Source of the DNA: Roseovarius spongiae
Lineage (GTDB): Bacteria > Pseudomonadota > Alphaproteobacteria > Rhodobacterales > Rhodobacteraceae
Reading direction: 5' to 3'
Assembly (NCBI RefSeq): GCF_003651245.1
Contig: NZ_RAPE01000004.1
Location: forward strand, 1-64,000
Length of the DNA stretch: 64,000 nucleotides
Part shown: positions 56,699-64,000 of the stretch, one piece after another
How the letters are laid out: each line of letters starts with the position of its first letter
Numbering within the stretch: position 1 is the first letter of the stretch
Notes under the pieces: generated by a model
Databases searched by the model: none
What the model was told of the DNA's origin: nothing
Seen by the model: only the letters and a program-made list of their open reading frames with translations
Program-made: the position numbers and the translations under genes

Positions 56699-58090
56699 TC
56701 AGGGCGTGATCGGCCTGTCCGCTCCTGCCTCCGCGCCACCGGCCGCGGCCTCGAGCGTCTTGCGCGGCCAGGCGACCTCGACAAAGGCGCCGGTGCGCTC
56801 GGCCAGCGCCGCGTTGCGGCCGAACGCCTCGGTTCCGTTGGCGAAACTCAGATCGGCGCCCGACCGCTCGAGCAGGGTCTTGGCGATGAACAGACCAAGG
56901 CCCATCCCCTCGTAATCCGGGCGCGCCGGGTCGATCCCGCCGCCCCGCCGACGCATCAGCGGATCGCCGATCCGGCCCAGCAGGTGCGGCGGATAGCCCG
57001 GCCCGTCATCCATGATGCGGATGCTGACGCGCCTGTCGTCCCAGTCGGATTCGACCCAGACCGTGCGAGCGGCGAAATCGACGGCGTTCTGCACCAGGTT
57101 GCGCAGCCCGTGGATCACCTCGGGACGGCGCAGGATCAGCGGCTGCGTGGTCAGGCCCGCGCGGCTGCTGGCGCCGTGATCGAAAAGGATCGTCTTGCCG
57201 CGCCCGACATGAGGCTCGGCCGCTTCCTCGATCACCGCCGTCAGCGGCGCGGTGCGCAGGTGCACGTCGTCCTTGCCCGCGCGCCCCAGCGAACGCAGGA
57301 TGTCGCGGCAACGATCCGCCTGCTCGCGGATCAGCAGCGCGTCTTCGCGCGCGTCGCTTCCCTCGGGCAGTTCGTCCGCCAGTTCGGAGGAGGTGAGCTT
57401 GATCGTCGCGAGCGGCGTGCCCAGCTCATGCGCGGCGGCCGCCACCACGCCGCCGAGGTCGGTCAGCTTCTGTTCGCGGGCAAGCGCCATGCGCGTCGCC
57501 TGCACCGCGTCCGACATCACCGCCATTTCCGAGACGACCCAGCGCGAATAGACGCCGAGGAAGATCACCGCGATCACGATCGCCGCCCAGTTGCCGAAGA
57601 GAAAGATGTCCGGCATGCGCAGGATCTCTCCGTGCTCGGTGCGCAGCGGCAGGTGGATCAGCGCCAGCGCCGAGACTATGGCGATGGCGATCAGCCCGAG
57701 AAATACCGTGGAGCGCCTGGAAAGCGACGAGGCGGAGACGATCACCGGGCCGACGATCAGCATCGAGAAAGGGTTGTTGAGCCCGCCGGTCAGGTAGAGC
57801 ATCAGCCCCAGCTGCAGCATGTCGAAGAGCACGACGGCGAGGTTCTCGGATTCGGTGAGCCGCCTCGTCGCCGGATAGATCGCCGAGGCGACGAGGTTGC
57901 TGATCACCGCCGCGCCGATCACCAGGAAACAAAGGCCGATCTCGAAGTCGAGCCGGTAGACGCGCTGCGCGATCACCAGCGCCGCCACCTGCCCGAGCAC
58001 CGCCCACCAGCGCAGGTAGACCAGCGTGCGCAGGCGGATCCAGTTGCCGCCCGCGCGCAACCGGATCGGATCGGGTGAACTCTTTGTCAT
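56699..58090 (-). CDS. regB: Redox-responsive sensor histidine kinase RegB/PrrB
   Basis: RegB senses the redox state of the quinone pool and phosphorylates RegA, controlling respiration, photosynthesis and nitrogen or carbon fixation genes in this group. The 463-residue product has six N-terminal membrane helices (about 25-185), the quinone-site motif GGLNNPF at 102-108, the His box AHELGTPLATI with His221, the redox cysteine in ADRCRDIL (Cys261, equivalent to Cys265 of R. capsulatus) and C-terminal ATPase motifs DDGPGYPP and GMGLGLFIAKTLL. It is divergent from senC across 142 bases, the canonical arrangement. A GCGAC...GCCGC-like sequence in that gap might be a RegA site, but the match is loose. 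Confidence 0.95.
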   Translation of the reverse strand: MTKSSPDPIRLRAGGNWIRLRTLVYLRWWAVLGQVAALVIAQRVYRLDFEIGLCFLVIGAAVISNLVASAIYPATRRLTESENLAVVLFDMLQLGLMLYLTGGLNNPFSMLIVGPVIVSASSLSRRSTVFLGLIAIAIVSALALIHLPLRTEHGEILRMPDIFLFGNWAAIVIAVIFLGVYSRWVVSEMAVMSDAVQATRMALAREQKLTDLGGVVAAAAHELGTPLATIKLTSSELADELPEGSDAREDALLIREQADRCRDILRSLGRAGKDDVHLRTAPLTAVIEEAAEPHVGRGKTILFDHGASSRAGLTTQPLILRRPEVIHGLRNLVQNAVDFAARTVWVESDWDDRRVSIRIMDDGPGYPPHLLGRIGDPLMRRRGGGIDPARPDYEGMGLGLFIAKTLLERSGADLSFANGTEAFGRNAALAERTGAFVEVAWPRKTLEAAAGGAEAGADRPITP

Positions 58091-58232
58091 CTGCGCGGTT
58101 TCGCCCTATTGCGACCATGCCGCGGCCTGCTAGATGTGCCGCGATGAAACGAACCTGCCACAGTCGGGCGGCATAGCCCAGCCCGGCCGGGCCCGCCCCC
58201 AACCGGGTCGGGTCGCAGCCAAGGAGACACCC

Positions 58233-58862
58233 ATGACCCGCTCCATCGCGCTTGCCGCCGGACTCGCACTGATCGCTCTCTTGGGGGTGACTTATTACCT
58301 GCTCTTTGCGCGTGATGGCGACGACCGCTTCGCCCAGTGCCGTGCCTCGCAGATCGCGGGCGGCGCGGGCAGCATCGGCGGCGATTTCACGCTGCTCGAC
58401 GAAACCGGCGACACAGTGACCAGCGCCGAGGTGTTGGATGAGCCGGCGCTGATCTATTTCGGCTACACCTTCTGCCCCGATGTCTGCCCGCTCGACGTGG
58501 CGCGCAACGCCGAGGCGGTGGAGCTGCTCGAAGAGCGCGGCAAGATGGTCAGGCCGGTCTTCATCTCGGTCGATCCGGCGCGGGACACGCCCGAGGTTGT
58601 CGGCGACTACGCCGAGATGATGCACCCCCGCATGGTTGGCCTCACCGGCACGCCCGAGCAGATCAAGGTCGCCAGCGACGCCTACCGCACCTATTACAAG
58701 GTCCACGACGCGGCCCCGGGCCAGGAGGATTACTACCTCGTCGACCACTCGACCTTTACCTATCTCACCCTGCCGGGCGAGGGCTTCGTCGATTTCTTCC
58801 GCCGCGAGATGAGCGCCGAAGAGATGGCCGACAAGGTCGCCTGTTTCATCGACGCGGACTGA
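58233..58862 (+). CDS. senC: SCO/SenC copper chaperone for cytochrome oxidase assembly
   Basis: SenC (SCO1 family) delivers copper to cytochrome oxidase in the periplasm. The 209-residue product has an N-terminal signal anchor (IALAAGLALIALLGVTYYLLF), the copper-binding CPDVC (Cys81, Cys85) in YFGYTFCPDVCPLD and the copper-ligand His172 in LVDHSTFTYL. AAGGAGA precedes the ATG at 58233. It lies between divergent regB and regA, the conserved regB-senC-regA order. With RegA it is probably transcribed from one promoter. Confidence 0.95.
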   Translation: MTRSIALAAGLALIALLGVTYYLLFARDGDDRFAQCRASQIAGGAGSIGGDFTLLDETGDTVTSAEVLDEPALIYFGYTFCPDVCPLDVARNAEAVELLEERGKMVRPVFISVDPARDTPEVVGDYAEMMHPRMVGLTGTPEQIKVASDAYRTYYKVHDAAPGQEDYYLVDHSTFTYLTLPGEGFVDFFRREMSAEEMADKVACFIDAD

Positions 58863-58951
58863 CCCGGCCGCACCCGCCGCTGTTTGACGCCTCCCGCCGC
58901 GCGGGCTACTTAGGTTCCACGCCGCAATGCACCACCGGGAGACGGGGACAC

Positions 58952-59503
58952 ATGGCTGATAGCGATAGCCGGATCGGCGAGGACAACTCGCTCCTGTTGC
59001 TCGATGACGACGAGCCGTTCCTCAAGCGGCTCGCCAAGGCGATGGAGAAGCGCGGCTTTGCCGTGGAGACTGCCGAATCCGTCGCCGAAGGGCGCGCCAT
59101 CGCCAGCGTCCGCCCGCCCGCCTACGCTGTCTGCGATCTGCGGCTCGAGGATGGCAACGGGCTCGACGTGGTGGAGGTGATCCGCGAGCGCCGCCCTGAT
59201 GCGCGCATCGTGGTGCTGACCGGCTATGGCGCGATCGCCACCGCGGTGGCCGCGGTCAAGATCGGCGCGACCGACTACCTGTCCAAGCCCGCCGACGCCC
59301 GCGACATCACCAACGCTCTCCTGGCGGACGAGGACGAACTGCCGCCGCCGCCCGAGAACCCGATGAGCGCGGATCGCGTGCGTTGGGAACATATCCACCG
59401 GATCTACGAGCTCTGCGACCGCAACGTGTCCGAGACCGCGCGGCGGCTCAACATGCATCGGCGGACCTTGCAGCGCATCCTCGCGAAACGCTCGCCCCGA
59501 TAG
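58952..59503 (+). CDS. regA: Redox response regulator RegA/PrrA
   Basis: RegA is the DNA-binding response regulator of the RegBA system. The 183-residue product has a receiver domain with LLLLDDDEPFL, the phosphoacceptor Asp62 in VCDLRLEDGNG and DYLSKPAD, a proline linker (ELPPPPENP, about 130-138) and a Fis-type C-terminal helix-turn-helix (NVSETARRLNMHRRTLQRIL) that is nearly invariant in the family. It follows senC by 89 bases. In Rhodobacter hvrA and ahcY follow; here an HD-domain gene on the opposite strand comes next and hvrA is absent from this stretch. Confidence 0.96.
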   Translation: MADSDSRIGEDNSLLLLDDDEPFLKRLAKAMEKRGFAVETAESVAEGRAIASVRPPAYAVCDLRLEDGNGLDVVEVIRERRPDARIVVLTGYGAIATAVAAVKIGATDYLSKPADARDITNALLADEDELPPPPENPMSADRVRWEHIHRIYELCDRNVSETARRLNMHRRTLQRILAKRSPR

Positions 59504-59554
59504 CCGGTCCTCCGCCCTTCGGGCGTCCTCGCGCAATCGTCCGCCGGCCGGGTA

Positions 59555-59569
59555 TTCTCACCGGGAAAA
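59555..59569. repeat. Short interspersed sequence TTCTCACCGGGAAAA, copy 2
   Basis: Second copy of the 15-base sequence also present at 43074-43088. It lies in the gap between the convergent regA and HD-hydrolase genes, 12 bases from the HD gene stop. As with the first copy, it is close to gene 3' ends and preceded by GT(A/G) on the same strand. Confidence 0.4.
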
Positions 59570-59581
59570 GCATCCCGCGAG

Positions 59582-60178
59582 TCACCCCGTCTGTGCGAGC
59601 AGCGCCGCCGTGCGGTCGGTATAGGCGGCACGGGTTTCCAGCGGCGCGCGAAGCAGGATGGCGAGGTCCGCCATCACCTTCGGGTCGGGACGACCGAAAA
59701 AGCGGTCCGCCTCGGCGTTCGTGAAACCCGCGATCTGCGTCGCCTCCATCCAAGCGCTGATCTTGTCCGCCTTCTTGATCTGTTTCCTGACCGTGGCGGG
59801 AATCGCGGCGGGCAGGCCGAAACGGATATGGATCGCCGCGGACAGCCGCTGATCGAGGTCATCATAGCCCGGCCCGACAGCGGCCTTCACCGGCGAGATC
59901 ATGTCGCCGATCACGTATTCCGGCGCGTCGTGCAACAGCGCGGCCAGTCGCCATTTCGCCGCCGCCTTCGGGCTGAGACGGCCGAACAGCGTCTCGACCA
60001 GCAGCGAATGCTCGGCCACCGAATAGGCGTAATCGCCCAGCGTCTGCCCGTTCCAGCGTGCGACGAAGCTCAGCCCGTGGGCGATGTCCTCGATCTCGAT
60101 ATCGACCGGGGTCGGATCCAGCAGGTCGAGCCTGCGGCCCGAGAGCATTTTCTGCCAAGCGCGTGCAGGTCTTGCCAT
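59582..60178 (-). CDS. HD-domain phosphohydrolase (YfbR-like)
   Basis: A 198-residue metal-dependent phosphohydrolase of the HD superfamily. The metal ligands are visible as His57 in YSVAEHSLLVE and His83-Asp84 in AALLHDAPEYVIGDM. The size and the EHS...HDAPE pattern match YfbR/YedJ-like nucleotidases, which act on deoxyribonucleoside monophosphates, but substrate is not certain. ATG at 60178 gives MARPARAWQKMLSGRRLDLLDP, a conserved start in related proteins. The gene stands alone between convergent regA and the VPLPA-CTERM gene upstream. Confidence 0.88.
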   Translation of the reverse strand: MARPARAWQKMLSGRRLDLLDPTPVDIEIEDIAHGLSFVARWNGQTLGDYAYSVAEHSLLVETLFGRLSPKAAAKWRLAALLHDAPEYVIGDMISPVKAAVGPGYDDLDQRLSAAIHIRFGLPAAIPATVRKQIKKADKISAWMEATQIAGFTNAEADRFFGRPDPKVMADLAILLRAPLETRAAYTDRTAALLAQTG

Positions 60179-60286
60179 GCGGGTTCCCTCGTCTCATCCG
60201 ATGCCGGATCGGTTTGTCCCATGAAATCCGCTTGCCTGAAAGGCGCTATCGCTTGGACGGAGCAAAATACAGATCCCGCGACGAAG

Positions 60287-60311
60287 AAGGGCGTCCCATT
60301 GGGACGCCCCT
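60287..60311 (-). terminator. Intrinsic terminator of the VPLPA-CTERM gene
   Basis: A perfect nine-base stem (GGGCGTCCC with GGGACGCCC, three-base loop) lies about 28 bases after the gene stop. On the minus strand it is followed by TTCTTCG, a weak U-tract. It is the only structured element in the 160-base gap before the HD gene. Confidence 0.65.
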
Positions 60312-60338
60312 TGTCAGAATTTCACATATTGCTTGAGA

Positions 60339-60980
60339 TCAGGCTGCCTTGCGCCGTTTCCGGCCAAGGGCGACCAGACCGCCAATACCGAAGAGCAGCA
60401 GTGGCGCCGCGGCGGGCAGCGGAACTGGCGCTATGTCGGATTGCAGCCAGGCGTTGAGCGAGTACTGGCCTGTGTTTATGCCAGTGAAGTTCGAGGGAGC
60501 GCCGACCGCGCCCGCGAGCGCCGCTGTCAGCACTTCATCAAGCGTCACACTGCCATTCACGTCCATCGTAGTCGCTGTCGGAAAGCTGTAGCTGGTGATA
60601 TCGAAGGTAGCTCCGCCGGCATGACCCGTGCCGACCGCGGCCAGCATCTGGTTGATCGAGAACGATCCAAGGTCGACGGTGTCGTTATAAGACACAGGGC
60701 CGAACACGGTCGGATCGTCAAAGGTCGGGGATGCCGCCATGAACTCGAAGCGGAGTTTGAACGACAACACTTCGTCCCGATCAAGAGCCGCGCCCGAGGC
60801 CGTCAGGGCGACATGCGCGTCAGGATCGGTGAACGTGACCGTGGGAACGCTCCCGTCGTAGTAGTACGATCCTGTCGAGTAGAGCGCGGCGTAATCGACC
60901 GGCGCCGCCGCAGCCATTCCTGCAACTGCGGTGAACGCAGTCGCGCCGGCTATCATCTTGAGACTAGTCGGGAATTTCAT
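60339..60980 (-). CDS. VPLPA-CTERM-sorted secreted protein
   Basis: A 213-residue exported protein. It has a Sec signal peptide (MIAGATAFTAVAGMAAAAP), a Gly/Ser/Thr/Asp-rich middle without recognised catalytic motifs (about 30-180), and a C-terminal sorting signal: VPLPA, a hydrophobic helix AAPLLLFGIGGLVALG and the basic tail RKRRKAA. This tripartite end is the VPLPA-CTERM variant of PEP-CTERM, handled by an exosortase/rhombosortase-type system for surface display, often linked to exopolysaccharide and biofilm. GAGGATAGG before the ATG fixes the start. The sorting enzyme is not in this window. A 16-base palindrome lies about 52 bases upstream. Confidence 0.88.
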   Translation of the reverse strand: MKFPTSLKMIAGATAFTAVAGMAAAAPVDYAALYSTGSYYYDGSVPTVTFTDPDAHVALTASGAALDRDEVLSFKLRFEFMAASPTFDDPTVFGPVSYNDTVDLGSFSINQMLAAVGTGHAGGATFDITSYSFPTATTMDVNGSVTLDEVLTAALAGAVGAPSNFTGINTGQYSLNAWLQSDIAPVPLPAAAPLLLFGIGGLVALGRKRRKAA

Positions 60981-61031
60981 AACCTATCCTCACTGTTACT
61001 GTCGTTCCATTCATAGGGCGGTCGGCCGTTG

Positions 61032-61047
61032 GCCAATCTGGATTGGC
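61032..61047. promoter_or_regulatory. Palindrome upstream of the VPLPA-CTERM gene (possible operator)
   Basis: GCCAATC and GATTGGC form a perfect seven-base inverted repeat with a two-base spacer, 52 bases upstream of the VPLPA gene start on the minus strand. The position fits an operator at or near its promoter. The rest of the 361-base gap to ahcY holds the hairpin at 61216-61249 and otherwise nothing I recognise. Confidence 0.4.
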
Positions 61048-61215
61048 TCTGACGCATTCGCCCGGACTCAACCTATCAACTATGTGCTTGGGAAAGTAGT
61101 TGCAACTGTTCACATGAATGTGATCGCCTGAGCGGGAACGCGCGCGATCTTCCTCCATAACGGATCGCCAATATACAGTTTACCGTCTCGCAAGTCTGCC
61201 CCGCCGGCGTCGGCG

Positions 61216-61249
61216 CCGGGGCCGCGCTTCAGAACGGAGCGCGGCCCGG
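61216..61249 (+). promoter_or_regulatory. Strong GC hairpin in the ahcY leader
   Basis: CCGGGGCCGCGCT and AGCGCGGCCCGG can form a 12-bp stem with one bulged G and a nine-base loop, ending 92 bases before the ahcY start. There is no U-tract, so a simple terminator is unlikely. It does not match the SAH riboswitch pattern well enough to call. It may be a leader structure that affects ahcY expression or the 5' end of its mRNA. Confidence 0.35.
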
Positions 61250-61341
61250 GTGGGGCGCGGCGGCCCTGCACTTGGCAGATTGTTTTCCACAACGCCCGCT
61301 GCTAGAGCCTGACCAAGCTTGAGAGCAAAGGATTATTGCAC

Positions 61342-62727
61342 ATGACCGCTGATTATATCGTCAAGGACATCGGCCTCGCCGGCTATGGCCGCAGGGAACT
61401 CGACATCGCCGAAACCGAAATGCCCGGCCTGATGGCCCTGCGCGAGGAATTCGGCGAGGACAAACCGCTGAAAGGCGCGCGCATCGTCGGCAGCCTGCAC
61501 ATGACGATCCAGACCGCCGTCCTGATCGAGACGCTGAACGCGCTCGGGGCCGATGTGCGCTGGGCGTCCTGCAACATCTTCTCCACGCAGGACCACGCCG
61601 CGGCGGCGATCGCCGAGGGCGGCACGCCGGTCTTCGCCGTCAAGGGCCAGACGCTGGAGGAGCATTGGGATTATCTCGACCGCTCGTTCCAGTTCCCGGA
61701 AGGGGCCAACATGATCCTGGACGATGGCGGCGACGCCACGCTCTACGTGCTCCTGGGCGCGCGTATCGAGGAGGGTGAGGAGTTCGGCGTTCCGACCTCG
61801 GAAGAGGAAGAGGTCATCCAGGCGCAGATCAAGAAGCGCATGAAGGAAAGCCCCGGCTGGTTCGTCAAGACCCGCGACGCGATCAAGGGCGTGTCCGAGG
61901 AAACCACCACCGGCGTGCATCGTCTCTATGACCTGCACAAGAAGGGTCTGCTGCCCTTCCCGGCGATCAACGTGAACGATTCGGTCACCAAGTCGAAATT
62001 CGACAACAAATATGGCTGCAAGGAATCCCTCGTCGACGGCATCCGCCGCGCCACCGACACGATGATGGCGGGCAAGGTCGCCGTCGTCATGGGCTATGGC
62101 GACGTGGGCAAGGGCAGCGCCGCATCGCTGCGCGGCGCCGGCGCGCGCGTCAAGGTCACCGAGGTCGACCCGATCTGCGCGCTCCAGGCCGCGATGGACG
62201 GGTTCGAGGTCGTGCGGCTGGAGGATGTGCTGTCAAGCGCGGACATCTTCGTCACCACCACCGGCAACAAGGACGTGATCCGCATCGAGCACATGCGCGA
62301 GATGAAGGACATGGCCATCGTCGGCAACATCGGCCATTTCGACAACGAGATCCAGGTCGCCGCGCTCAAGAACCACAAGTGGACCAACATCAAGGAACAG
62401 GTGGACATGATCGAGATGCCCTCGGGCAACCGCATCATCCTGCTGAGCGAGGGCCGCCTGCTGAACCTCGGCAACGCCACCGGGCATCCGAGCTTCGTCA
62501 TGTCCGCGTCGTTCACCAACCAGGTGCTGGCGCAGATCGAGCTGTGGAAGAACGGCGACCAGTACGAGAACCAGGTCTACATCCTGCCCAAGCATCTCGA
62601 CGAGAAGGTCGCGCGCCTGCATCTCGACCGGATCGGCGTGCGGCTGACCGAGATGACCAAGGAGCAGGCCGACTACATCGGCGTGCCGCAGCACGGTCCC
62701 TTCAAGCCCGAGCATTACCGCTACTGA
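61342..62727 (+). CDS. ahcY: Adenosylhomocysteinase
   Basis: AhcY splits S-adenosylhomocysteine into adenosine and homocysteine, relieving product inhibition of methyltransferases and feeding methionine synthesis. The 461-residue product has [31 protein letters not shown], the catalytic-lysine region [12 protein letters not shown], the NAD-binding [18 protein letters not shown] and the invariant C-terminal KPEHYRY. AAAGGA precedes the ATG by nine bases; a TTG two codons upstream is possible. Linkage to regA is conserved in Rhodobacter. A strong terminator follows. Confidence 0.97.
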   Translation: MTADYIVKDIGLAGYGRRELDIAETEMPGLMALREEFGEDKPLKGARIVGSLHMTIQTAVLIETLNALGADVRWASCNIFSTQDHAAAAIAEGGTPVFAVKGQTLEEHWDYLDRSFQFPEGANMILDDGGDATLYVLLGARIEEGEEFGVPTSEEEEVIQAQIKKRMKESPGWFVKTRDAIKGVSEETTTGVHRLYDLHKKGLLPFPAINVNDSVTKSKFDNKYGCKESLVDGIRRATDTMMAGKVAVVMGYGDVGKGSAASLRGAGARVKVTEVDPICALQAAMDGFEVVRLEDVLSSADIFVTTTGNKDVIRIEHMREMKDMAIVGNIGHFDNEIQVAALKNHKWTNIKEQVDMIEMPSGNRIILLSEGRLLNLGNATGHPSFVMSASFTNQVLAQIELWKNGDQYENQVYILPKHLDEKVARLHLDRIGVRLTEMTKEQADYIGVPQHGPFKPEHYRY

Positions 62728-62764
62728 CGGCTCCGCGCCGCTTTAGCGGCGCCGCGACATGTTC

Positions 62765-62795
62765 AACGCCCGCCCGATCTTCGGGCGGGCGTTTT
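62765..62795 (+). terminator. Intrinsic terminator of ahcY
   Basis: A perfect 13-bp stem (AACGCCCGCCCGA with TCGGGCGGGCGTT, three-base loop) is followed by TT in GTTTTGC. It lies about 38 bases after the ahcY stop and has all features of a strong factor-independent terminator. Confidence 0.88.
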
Positions 62796-62976
62796 GCTGT
62801 CATGCGGCATGAAAATGGCGGTGTGGACGCCTGGTTCAGTGGGAACCCGCCTATCCCGGCTGCGCCAATCGGCAGGATTCTGCATGGACGCGCGCCTGCC
62901 TGACTGGGGCGGAAACCCGAGCGCCCGCCCACGCATTTCGTCATCAGAGCTTCACGCTGACGAAAGGAGTTAAGCC

Positions 62977-63669
62977 ATGAAACTCAAGACACTGATGATG
63001 AGCGCAGCCATGTCCGCGCTGGTGGCCGGGGGCGCCGTCGCGCAAACCGACACGGACGCCACCGCCCCGGCCGACGGATCGAGCGCGGCAGGCGTCACCG
63101 CCGACGTGAACGCCGCGGCGGCCACGCAGTTCAGTTCGCTTTCGGATATGACCGTGGGCGATCTGATCGGCCAGGACGTCTATACTCCCGATGGCGACAC
63201 GATCGGCGATGTCGATTACGTGATCGACCAGGGCAGCGGGCCGGAGGCGGTCGTCGGGGTCGGCGGCTTCCTGGGACTGGGCGAATACACGGTCGCCCTG
63301 CCGCTGGGCGAGTTCGAGTATGACTCAGCCCAGCAGATGGTCACGCTCAACGCGACCGAGGACCAGTTGAAACAGCGTCCCGAGTTCGATGAATCCACCG
63401 CTGAAAGCTTGCCTGACGAAACCGGCCTTGCCGACCTGATGGAAAGCGATGGCGCGTCAGGGAACGCCGCGACAACTGGCGAAGCATCAACCAACGACAT
63501 GGACTCGGACGACATGTCGGAGTCGGACAACATGTCGGACGGCTCCGCGACGTCGGACGGCGCGGCGATATCCTACGATAACGAGCCCGAGGCCACCGAC
63601 GATGCGACGCAGACCGACGATTCCGGCGTGACCGACGGCGCCGGCGAACAGGAGAAAACCGACGGTTAA
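62977..63669 (+). CDS. Exported PRC-barrel domain protein with acidic low-complexity tail
   Basis: A 230-residue protein with a Sec signal peptide (LMMSAAMSALVAGGAVAQ), a PRC-barrel domain at about residues 55-125 (TVGDLIGQDVYTPDGDTIGD, then YVIDQGSGPEAVVGVGGFLG and LGEYTVALPLGEF) and a long acidic tail (about 150-230) rich in Asp, Ser, Thr and Met, with near-repeats of DSDDMSESDNMSDG. PRC barrels bind other proteins or polymers and are common in exported alphaproteobacterial proteins of unknown function. GAAAGGAG precedes the ATG. Flanking terminators make it a single-gene unit. The function is not known. Confidence 0.85.
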   Translation: MKLKTLMMSAAMSALVAGGAVAQTDTDATAPADGSSAAGVTADVNAAAATQFSSLSDMTVGDLIGQDVYTPDGDTIGDVDYVIDQGSGPEAVVGVGGFLGLGEYTVALPLGEFEYDSAQQMVTLNATEDQLKQRPEFDESTAESLPDETGLADLMESDGASGNAATTGEASTNDMDSDDMSESDNMSDGSATSDGAAISYDNEPEATDDATQTDDSGVTDGAGEQEKTDG

Positions 63670-63700
63670 CGTCTGGCGGCAGCCTGTCCTGAACCAGTCG

Positions 63701-63736
63701 CGCCCCCCGGCCCCTGCGGTCCGGGGGGCGTTTGTT
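63701..63736 (+). terminator. Intrinsic terminator of the PRC-barrel gene
   Basis: A perfect 10-bp stem (CGCCCCCCGG with CCGGGGGGCG, ten-base loop) is followed by TTTGTT. It lies about 30 bases after the stop codon of the PRC-barrel gene. Confidence 0.85.
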
Positions 63737-63867
63737 CCTTGGCGTCTGCGGGGAACCGTGGCGGATTTTCCCTTTGTCATGCCCGGACAAATCGTTAACC
63801 TTCGAAGCCAAGCCGGAATGGCTTGGACAATTAATGTGGCGAAAACTGCCCCGAGGGAGAGACGACA

Positions 63868-64000
63868 ATGGGACGACGTGATGACCTGATCGCGAAATAC
63901 GCGGATGATCTGCGCACGAAATGCGGCATGCAGCCGGACATGGATCTGCTGACCAAGGTGACGATCGGCTGCGGCCCGGCGATCTACGATGCGGATGCAT
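63868..64000 (+). CDS. DUF2853-family protein, N-terminal part (cut by window end)
   Basis: An open frame starts at ATG 63868, with GAGGGAGAGACGACA upstream, and runs off the window after 44 codons. It opens MGRRDDLIAKYADDL and continues through CGMQPDMDLLTKVTIGCGP and IYDADA, which matches the highly conserved start of DUF2853 proteins. These are small (about 110 residues), mostly helical, cytoplasmic proteins of unknown function found in alphaproteobacteria and some other groups. The rest of the gene is outside the window. Confidence 0.85.
   Translation, partial: MGRRDDLIAKYADDLRTKCGMQPDMDLLTKVTIGCGPAIYDADA

Noticed and set aside
59513..59525. Terminator after regA (CGCCC-TTC-GGGCG)
   Set aside because: The stem is only five bases and no U-tract follows, so it is too weak to call.
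61142..61341. SAH riboswitch upstream of ahcY
   Set aside because: A GGAGCG string and hairpins are present, but the order of conserved bases and the pseudoknot expected for the SAH class could not be matched by eye.
1..64000. CRISPR array, defence island, prophage or insertion sequence
   Set aside because: No regularly spaced repeats, cas genes, transposase, integrase or phage structural genes were recognised; the window is core chromosome.

Overview
The window is high-GC, densely packed chromosomal DNA from an alphaproteobacterium, most likely of the Rhodobacteraceae (Roseobacter group). The evidence is the gene order parB-parA-rsmG-mnmG-mnmE-rho-hemJ // maf-aroE-coaE-dnaQ-secB, a regB-senC-regA locus with ahcY nearby, a Tim44-domain gene next to mltA, a VPLPA-CTERM protein and a DUF2853 gene. 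About 60 genes are supported. No tRNA, rRNA, insertion sequence, prophage or CRISPR array was recognised.

Layout, left to right. (1) 1-465: tail of an HxlR-type regulator and a 27-codon remnant of an ABM-like gene. (2) 504-13347: pip, ubiG, a comF-grxC-nitrilase-marR operon, an NDUFAF5-like methyltransferase with hemH, an envelope cluster (two L,D-transpeptidases, a CAP lipoprotein), an hslO-NUDIX-cca-RNA methyltransferase operon and a NUDIX gene. (3) 13322-18463: a receiver-PP2C phosphatase divergent from a lone Hpt protein, then ilvA, argG and an exported MsrA. (4) 18527-27839: maeB, mutS, hrcA-grpE and rph-rdgB-hemW. (5) 27843-38837: the replication-origin region. All genes left of about 35.4 kb point left and the next four to the right point right. 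The gene-free 35203-35618 segment is AT-rich with five DnaA-box-like 9-mers and is the probable oriC. Two perfect parS sites (TGTTTCACGTGAAACA) lie in rsmG and at the mnmG start codon. (6) 38896-46551: FxsA, Tim44-like, mltA, smr, an MFS transporter, hslV and hslU separated by a membrane-protein gene, and trxA. (7) 46614-56617: a tightly overlapping tsaE-amgK-murU-addB-addA operon behind a membrane-anchored PAS protein with a full CtrA-type motif upstream. (8) 56699-64000: regB/senC-regA, an HD hydrolase, a VPLPA-CTERM surface protein, ahcY, a PRC-barrel protein and a cut DUF2853 gene.

Functionally this is mostly core housekeeping: origin and segregation, tRNA modification, heme steps (hemH, hemW, hemJ), proteostasis (hslO, hrcA-grpE, secB, hslUV, trxA), DNA repair (mutS, addAB), peptidoglycan remodelling and recycling, and redox signalling. 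I saw no defence island or biosynthetic cluster. The items most worth a second look are the oriC/parS arrangement, the gene inserted in hslVU, the CtrA-motif PAS protein, the regBA locus with an HD and a VPLPA gene where hvrA would be expected, and the palindrome and hairpin in the gap before ahcY. Most starts are inferred from ribosome-binding sites and family length.
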